The notes beneath the pieces are model-generated. The model made no database searches, was not told the DNA's origin, and worked only from the letters and a program-made list of their open reading frames with translations. From Candidatus Bathyarchaeota archaeon (lineage in GTDB: Archaea > Thermoproteota > Bathyarchaeia > Bathyarchaeales > Bathycorpusculaceae): a stretch of 35,575 nucleotides of DNA. Location of the stretch: assembly GCA_016927895.1 (NCBI GenBank), contig JAFGLT010000044.1, positions 1-35,575 of the forward strand, read 5' to 3'. The position numbers and the translations under genes were made by a program. Of this stretch, positions 31,384 to 35,575 are shown piece by piece; the first letter of the stretch is position 1; the number at the start of each line of letters is the position of its first letter.

Positions 31384-32241
31384 TCACCAGCCAAACTTCA
31401 AGTTAAACACAGCTAACGACGCGAAAAGAGCTTCTTCAGTTCTAACGGTCTCAGTTCCCTGCTCAGGAACCGTATTAACCACAAAATCCACAACTGAGTT
31501 CAGGTCAGCGCCTTCAGCTTCCACAATCTCGTGCAATCCCCGTGATGGCGAACCAAACGCCACAAGCACGCAATCAGACTTCCACCATTTCTCAGCCATT
31601 TTTTCAGCTACATCCACAAATTTAACACCAATCTTGGATGTGGCAATGGCCAAATCGAATTTTCTGTTTTCCAAGAGTCTTGCAAAAGAACGGTTTTCAA
31701 GTGTAACCTTGTATCCCCAGTAACCTGGAACTTCGTCTCTTCTTACCGTTTGAGCTTCAACGTGTTCACCCGCCTGAACTATTTGCAGCGTCAAGCGTTT
31801 GCCTAAAGCCCACTGGGTTTCTCGTATTAGCGCAGGCCGTTCAACGCCGATGTCCACGAGCACACCTTCCTTAGTTTTGCCGGTGGTCACGCCTTCACGG
31901 TACTCGCCAACCTTCAGTTTCCTTGATTTCCTGTTTAACGGGTGATGGGGAGTCCGCAGCGGCGGCAAAATCCCAGCGTATTTCAACCTTGGGTCCAGTT
32001 TGAAAAAGCGTTTGCGAAGATACTGAGGCGTCTCCAAATAAGACAGTAACAGCGCAATAAAGTCGGCTTCGTTCTTCTGCTTGGTTTGTCCGGTGTTATC
32101 AGGGTAAACTATGATTTCGTCCACTCTGAAAACCGCAGCGGCTCTGCCTATCAAACCTATTTTAGAGGTTTTCTCGCGTAAATGGGGAGTATCCAAAATA
32201 ACTGACGTTGGTATCGCTATTGCAAGCTTCTTTCCACTCAT
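31384..32241 (-). CDS. Putative SPOUT-family RNA methyltransferase (DUF171/C9orf114-like)
   Basis: The 285-residue protein fits the Methyltrn_RNA_3 (DUF171) family, archaeal relatives of human C9orf114/SPOUT1, which are predicted RNA methyltransferases. Landmarks are LAIAIPTSV at the N-terminus, VDEIIVYPD, YLETPQYLRKRFFKL, YAGILPPLRTPHHP, an OB-like inserted region (REGVTTG, VDIGVERPAL), then DLAIATSKIG and VLVAFGSPSRGLHEI for the knotted SAM site. AAGGAG stands nine bases before the ATG. It is divergent from the PGI/PMI gene. The RNA target is not evident. Confidence 0.85.
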   Translation of the reverse strand: MSGKKLAIAIPTSVILDTPHLREKTSKIGLIGRAAAVFRVDEIIVYPDNTGQTKQKNEADFIALLLSYLETPQYLRKRFFKLDPRLKYAGILPPLRTPHHPLNRKSRKLKVGEYREGVTTGKTKEGVLVDIGVERPALIRETQWALGKRLTLQIVQAGEHVEAQTVRRDEVPGYWGYKVTLENRSFARLLENRKFDLAIATSKIGVKFVDVAEKMAEKWWKSDCVLVAFGSPSRGLHEIVEAEGADLNSVVDFVVNTVPEQGTETVRTEEALFASLAVFNLKFGW

Positions 32242-32338
32242 TCCACCGTGCTCCTTCCACCGAAAAACCTGTCCATGTCTACGCTCAGCTTAAAAGTTAA
32301 AAACTGAATATAAAAGTGCGGGTACAGGGTGAAGCAAA

Positions 32339-33445
32339 GTGGCAGCATCAGACTTGGATGATACGGACAAAATAAGAGAAGTCGATAAGAGCGATATGCT
32401 TGCGTTCTGCGTGGACGCCGCAGAGCATTACCGAGAAGCCGCAAGGATAGCTGAAAAAATCTCCCTTAGTTATGCGAATCCTGAGAACATAATTGTTGCG
32501 GGCATGGGCGGCTCCGCAATTGGAGGCGAACTGCTGAAAGACTGGACTCGCGACAAAGCGCAGATTCCAATAGAAGTAAGCAGGGCTTACTCGTTGCCGG
32601 CTTACGCGAACGAGCGCAGCCTCGTGTTAGTCATGAGTAATTCAGGGGAGACAGAAGAAACCCTTAGCACCTTCGTTGACGCCGTGAAAAGGCGTTGCAT
32701 GGTTTTCTGTGTAAGCTCAGGCGGCAGCTTGCTCGAGTTTGCTGAGAAGCTTGGTGTGCCGTACCTGCGTGTTCCTTCGGGTATGCCGCCGCGGGCATCT
32801 CTTCCCTACATGTTTGTGCCTCTGCTTAAGGTGCTGGAGAAAGGTGGTGTTGTTTCAGGCGTTTCTGAGGAGCTTTCGGAGGCGACCCAGTTATTGGCAC
32901 ATGTTGCCGGTGAAAACGCTCCTGATAAGCCTGTGAAAGATAATTTTGCGAAGATGTTGGCTTCGGGAATCAACGGAAGTGCTCCTGTGATTTACGGGTT
33001 TGGCTTTTATCGTAGCGTGGCGCAACGTTTTAAGCAGCAGTTCAATGAGAACAGCAAGCTGCCTTCGAAATGGGAGTTTTTCTCGGAGCTTAATCATAAC
33101 GAGATTGTGAGTTGGGAAAATACGAAGCTTGCAGAATGCTTTTCTACGATTTTCATCAGGGACAAGGCGGAGTCCGATGCGATTCGTAGCAGAATCGAAA
33201 CGACAAAGACGCTTTTACCTTCTGGCTCGAACATGTTCGAAGTGTGGAGCCAAGGCAGTTGTGCGCTTGCGAGGATGCTGTCAACTATTTGCGTTGGAGA
33301 TTTCACGAGCGTCTATCTGGCAGTTCTTTGTGGTGTTGATCCTACGCCTGTGGAGAAAATAAGCTTGTTGAAAGAGAAAATGAATCAGGTTGGAACGAAA
33401 GAGAAGGTGAAGCGTGAACTGGCGTTGTTGGCTGGGTCACGCTGA
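32339..33445 (+). CDS. Bifunctional phosphoglucose/phosphomannose isomerase
   Basis: This SIS-domain enzyme interconverts glucose-6-phosphate or mannose-6-phosphate with fructose-6-phosphate. Key segments are VAGMGGSAIGGELL (about 54-67), VLVMSNSGETEETL (about 98-111), PSGMPPRASLPYMF, and FFSELNHNEIVSW with the Glu and His expected in catalysis. The 368 residues match the archaeal PGI/PMI family. The GTG start at 32339 has GGGTGA about seven bases upstream. Its last nine bases overlap the convergent inositol-phosphate synthase gene, which uses glucose-6-phosphate, so the two share a substrate pool. Confidence 0.92.
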   Translation: MAASDLDDTDKIREVDKSDMLAFCVDAAEHYREAARIAEKISLSYANPENIIVAGMGGSAIGGELLKDWTRDKAQIPIEVSRAYSLPAYANERSLVLVMSNSGETEETLSTFVDAVKRRCMVFCVSSGGSLLEFAEKLGVPYLRVPSGMPPRASLPYMFVPLLKVLEKGGVVSGVSEELSEATQLLAHVAGENAPDKPVKDNFAKMLASGINGSAPVIYGFGFYRSVAQRFKQQFNENSKLPSKWEFFSELNHNEIVSWENTKLAECFSTIFIRDKAESDAIRSRIETTKTLLPSGSNMFEVWSQGSCALARMLSTICVGDFTSVYLAVLCGVDPTPVEKISLLKEKMNQVGTKEKVKRELALLAGSR

Positions 33446-34498
33446 AGCGTTTTCTTTTATGAATGCGGCAAACGCTTTTTCTGCGGTTTCAAGCGGCATC
33501 ATTTGTGGGGGTCGTTTGAAGGCGTATGCGCAGAGTGGAATTAGTGCGCCTGTCTGCTTCTTGTTTAAAGCTAGTTTTGTGGCTCTTATCACATCGAAGA
33601 GCACGCTGCCTGCGTTTGGCGCGTCAACAGTGCTGAACTTCAGGTCTATGCGCATTGGAGCATTGCAGAAGTAAGTGCCGCTTATCCAGAAGTAGCTGTC
33701 GCGGTTGTTTTGCAGGAAATCCACGTAGTCAGTTGAGCCTGCTACAATTTCCGCTTTGTACGGCAACGCGGATGCTACTGACTGGGTTTTTATGGTGCGT
33801 TTGGCTTCGCGCGTGCGGTCCAACGTATCAAGCGACTCGGTTCCACCGCCAACGTCTAGCTGGTACGTTTCCGTGATTTTTACGCCGCTGTTTGAGAGCA
33901 GTTTAAGCAGGGTCTTGTGAAGCGCCGTTGAGCCAACTTGGTCAACGAGGTCGTCTCCTGCAAGGGGTAGCTGCGCGTCCTCAAATTTCTTTGCCCACGC
34001 CACGTCGCTTGCTATGTAAGTTGGCGTGGCGTTTATGAAGGCGCATTTTGCGGTTAATGCTTGTTCCGCGTAGTAGCGTGAGGCGTTTGTTGCTCCGCTT
34101 GGAAGCAGGTTTACGAGGACCTCTGCGTTTGCTTCGCGGAGGGTTTCAGCCACGTTAACGCCGGGTTGGTTGCTGGCCTGGATGACGTTTGCGGCGCTTT
34201 TACCTATACCATCTAACGTTTGAGCTTTCTGAACGGTTACCCCCGTCTTTGGGATGTCAGTGACTCTTGGGGCGTTGTTGGGCGGTGCAAATATGGCTTC
34301 AGCTAAGTCTTTACCAACTTTCCGGTTGTCTACGTCAAACGCTGCAACGACTTGGATATCGCTGGGCGCGTATCCGCCTAGCTGAGGATTGCGTAGTCCA
34401 ACCGGGTTTTCCGCGAACATACTATAGTAACGTAAACCTTGAATTAAGGCTGAGGCGCAGTTTCCCACGCCTGCCAAAGCAACTTTAATTTTCGCCAT
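33437..34498 (-). CDS. ino1: myo-Inositol-1-phosphate synthase
   Basis: This NAD-dependent enzyme turns glucose-6-phosphate into myo-inositol-1-phosphate, the first step to the inositol head groups of archaeal lipids and to inositol solutes. The Rossmann motif is VALAGVGNCASALIQG near the N-terminus. LVNLLPSGATNASRYYAEQA, FINATPTYIASD, LAGDDLVDQVGSTALHK and ALPYKAEIVAGSTDYVDFL match the prokaryotic family. I chose ATG at 34498 with AAGGTGG seven bases upstream; the frame is open to 34561 but that part looks non-coding. TTTATAAGG just upstream of the start region is a likely TATA box. Length (353) is normal. Confidence 0.93.
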   Translation of the reverse strand: MAKIKVALAGVGNCASALIQGLRYYSMFAENPVGLRNPQLGGYAPSDIQVVAAFDVDNRKVGKDLAEAIFAPPNNAPRVTDIPKTGVTVQKAQTLDGIGKSAANVIQASNQPGVNVAETLREANAEVLVNLLPSGATNASRYYAEQALTAKCAFINATPTYIASDVAWAKKFEDAQLPLAGDDLVDQVGSTALHKTLLKLLSNSGVKITETYQLDVGGGTESLDTLDRTREAKRTIKTQSVASALPYKAEIVAGSTDYVDFLQNNRDSYFWISGTYFCNAPMRIDLKFSTVDAPNAGSVLFDVIRATKLALNKKQTGALIPLCAYAFKRPPQMMPLETAEKAFAAFIKENASA

Positions 34499-34629
34499 CT
34501 TTGCCACCTTGTTTGGGCATTTCTTATCTGCTTTGTCCTTATAAAAACCATCGCTACACACCGGCTGGAAACCAGCATCAATATTGTCCTCGGCGGGTAG
34601 ACCCCCCTATAGGTTTCTGCATAGAACTG

Positions 34630-34647
34630 CTATTAGGAGCCTAATAG
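34630..34647. repeat. Perfect 8-2-8 palindrome between ino1 and the last surface protein
   Basis: CTATTAGGAGCCTAATAG is self-complementary except for its two central bases. It lies about 130 bases upstream of ino1 and just before operator copy D, so it could serve either gene. A smaller GCTGG-AAA-CCAGC hairpin is at 34564-34576. Confidence 0.45.
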
Positions 34648-34665
34648 GCAACAAGTATGCGGTTT

Positions 34666-34696
34666 GTCAAGAAAGTTTGAGTCAAAGAATCTTGAC
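34666..34696 (+). promoter_or_regulatory. Tandem operator (copy D) of the surface-protein regulon
   Basis: Two overlapping 16-bp sites with the same 15-bp offset as copy A: 34666-34681 (GTCAAG-AAAG-TTTGAG) and 34681-34696 (GTCAAA-GAAT-CTTGAC). The second ends 48 nt before the TTG at 34745. It is followed by ACGCTTTTAC and a leader that nearly matches copy B. Confidence 0.6.
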
Positions 34697-34744
34697 AAGA
34701 ACGCTTTTACAGCAGAAACAACCCAGCATTAATGGGAAAAAGTC

Positions 34745-35575
34745 TTGGAAAATTATATTACAAAAAGACTAGCTCTAATCTTGGCATTGTTAATGCTATT
34801 GCCGTTATGCTATTTTAGCCATGAAGCGAAAGCTGATACCTTAAGTCCATTAGTGGATAGGTCTGAGGAACTGAATGTAACTGCTGTTATAGAAATTAAT
34901 TCTCCTCAAAACACAACATATTCTACACGTGAAATTCTATTAAATTTCACCTTGGTATATGAAGGACAGGATTATGACGTTGGCTATAGTGTAGATGGAG
35001 GAGCTATTCAAAGAATACAGGTATCTAAAATTTCAGAAAAGCCAGCTCCTTACCTGTTTATGCCACCTTATGTTAGGGTTACTTGTAGGGGCACTATTGT
35101 TCTTAGAGATTTGTCAGATGGTATCCACGCCATTGTAGTTTATGGTGGGTATTATTATGGAGGAATAAATCAGAGATTTGAAGTTTTCAAACGTGCTTCC
35201 ACAAACTTTACCATAGATACAGTTGCACCAAATATTTCACTTCTGTCTCCAGAAACCAAAGTCTACAATATTTCTACTTTATCTTTGAACTTCACAGTTA
35301 ATGAGCCAGTTTCACAATTAACATACAGCTTGGACGGACAAAAGAATGTAACTATTTCTGGAAATACAACATTAACCAACCTTTCTTATGGTGAGCATAA
35401 TGTTACAGTTTACGCAACAGATGAAGTAGGAATCATTGGTGTATCAGAAACAATCTCATTCACTATTACAGAACCACCTGAACCTTTCCCAACAACACTG
35501 GTCGTAGCTTCTGTTATCACAGTAGTAGTTGTAGGCATAGGTCTGATAGTCTACTTCAAGAAACGCAAACACTAA
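34745..35575 (+). CDS. Secreted Ig-like surface protein with PFPT-TM-KKRKH tail
   Basis: This 276-residue surface protein has a signal peptide (about 6-30), an N-terminal beta module (about 45-160) and a C-terminal Ig-like module (about 170-242; landmark GNTTLTNLSYGEHNVTVYA). It ends in EPFPTTLVV, a membrane helix and YFKKRKH. The stop codon is the last three bases of the window, so the gene is complete. The TTG start is supported by GGGAAAA upstream and by the 48-nt spacing from the operator. Its codons are A/T-rich like those at 4403. Many sequons suggest glycosylation. It is the smallest member of the family and nearly the bare shared module. Confidence 0.75.
   Translation: MENYITKRLALILALLMLLPLCYFSHEAKADTLSPLVDRSEELNVTAVIEINSPQNTTYSTREILLNFTLVYEGQDYDVGYSVDGGAIQRIQVSKISEKPAPYLFMPPYVRVTCRGTIVLRDLSDGIHAIVVYGGYYYGGINQRFEVFKRASTNFTIDTVAPNISLLSPETKVYNISTLSLNFTVNEPVSQLTYSLDGQKNVTISGNTTLTNLSYGEHNVTVYATDEVGIIGVSETISFTITEPPEPFPTTLVVASVITVVVVGIGLIVYFKKRKH

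Noticed and set aside
34499-34561. Extension of ino1 upstream to 34561
   Set aside because: The added 21 residues are Lys/Cys-rich and unlike the family, while the ATG at 34498 has AAGGTGG at the right distance.

Overview
The window reads as archaeal chromosome, most likely a Bathyarchaeia-type (TACK) lineage. The domain is well supported: an archaeal P1/L12-type ribosomal stalk protein, an archaeal cofactor-independent phosphoglycerate mutase, a bifunctional phosphoglucose/phosphomannose isomerase, TATA-box promoters close to start codons, GGTG/GGAGG ribosome binding sites, many TTG and GTG starts, and the archaeal-style CheC/CheD chemotaxis set. The lineage is inference from gene content and from the recurring surface-protein tail. 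I saw no rRNA, tRNA, CRISPR array or transposase.

Layout. 1-4317: a 5'-cut M48 protease, a glutamic-type (G1) peptidase, an HPr-kinase-like ATPase and apgM. 4403-11639: a surface protein, a DUF2090/IolC-like aldolase, small secreted or DNA-binding proteins, RNase HI, a 58-codon Cys-rich gene, a membrane protein joining DnaJ-type zinc repeats to an Mrr-like domain, and an acidic coiled-coil protein. 12014-18414: a chemotaxis operon, cheY-cheD-cheC-cheC'-cheR-cheA, plus an unknown gene; no cheW, cheB, receptor or archaellum gene is present. 18630-29737: a beta-helix surface protein, an LsrF-like aldolase with a zinc dehydrogenase, a cupin, a YHS-fused glucan phosphorylase, two small genes (one truncated), and two Kelch surface proteins flanking a membrane-bound winged-helix protein. 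29876-35575: a solitary rpl12, a presenilin-like membrane protein, a SPOUT RNA methyltransferase, PGI/PMI, myo-inositol-1-phosphate synthase and a last surface protein.

The most notable pattern is a dispersed family of secreted proteins (4403, 18630, 26083, 34745, and a divergent one at 28334). Their ectodomains differ (Ig-like only, right-handed beta-helix, Kelch propeller), but all end in a similar Ig-like module, a PFPT-type motif or close variant, one membrane segment and a basic tail. The four with the KKRKH/KKHKH tail share a 16-bp palindrome, GTCAAG-N4-CTTGAC or close variants, placed 47-50 nt before the start codon. The fifth has a different tail and a different palindrome. This looks like one regulon of modular surface proteins.

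Metabolism centres on sugar phosphates: glucan phosphorylase would yield glucose-1-P, PGI/PMI interconverts hexose-6-phosphates, inositol-phosphate synthase draws on glucose-6-P, and apgM serves lower glycolysis/gluconeogenesis. Two orphan aldolase-type genes (DUF2090, LsrF-like) have no pathway partners here that fix their substrates.
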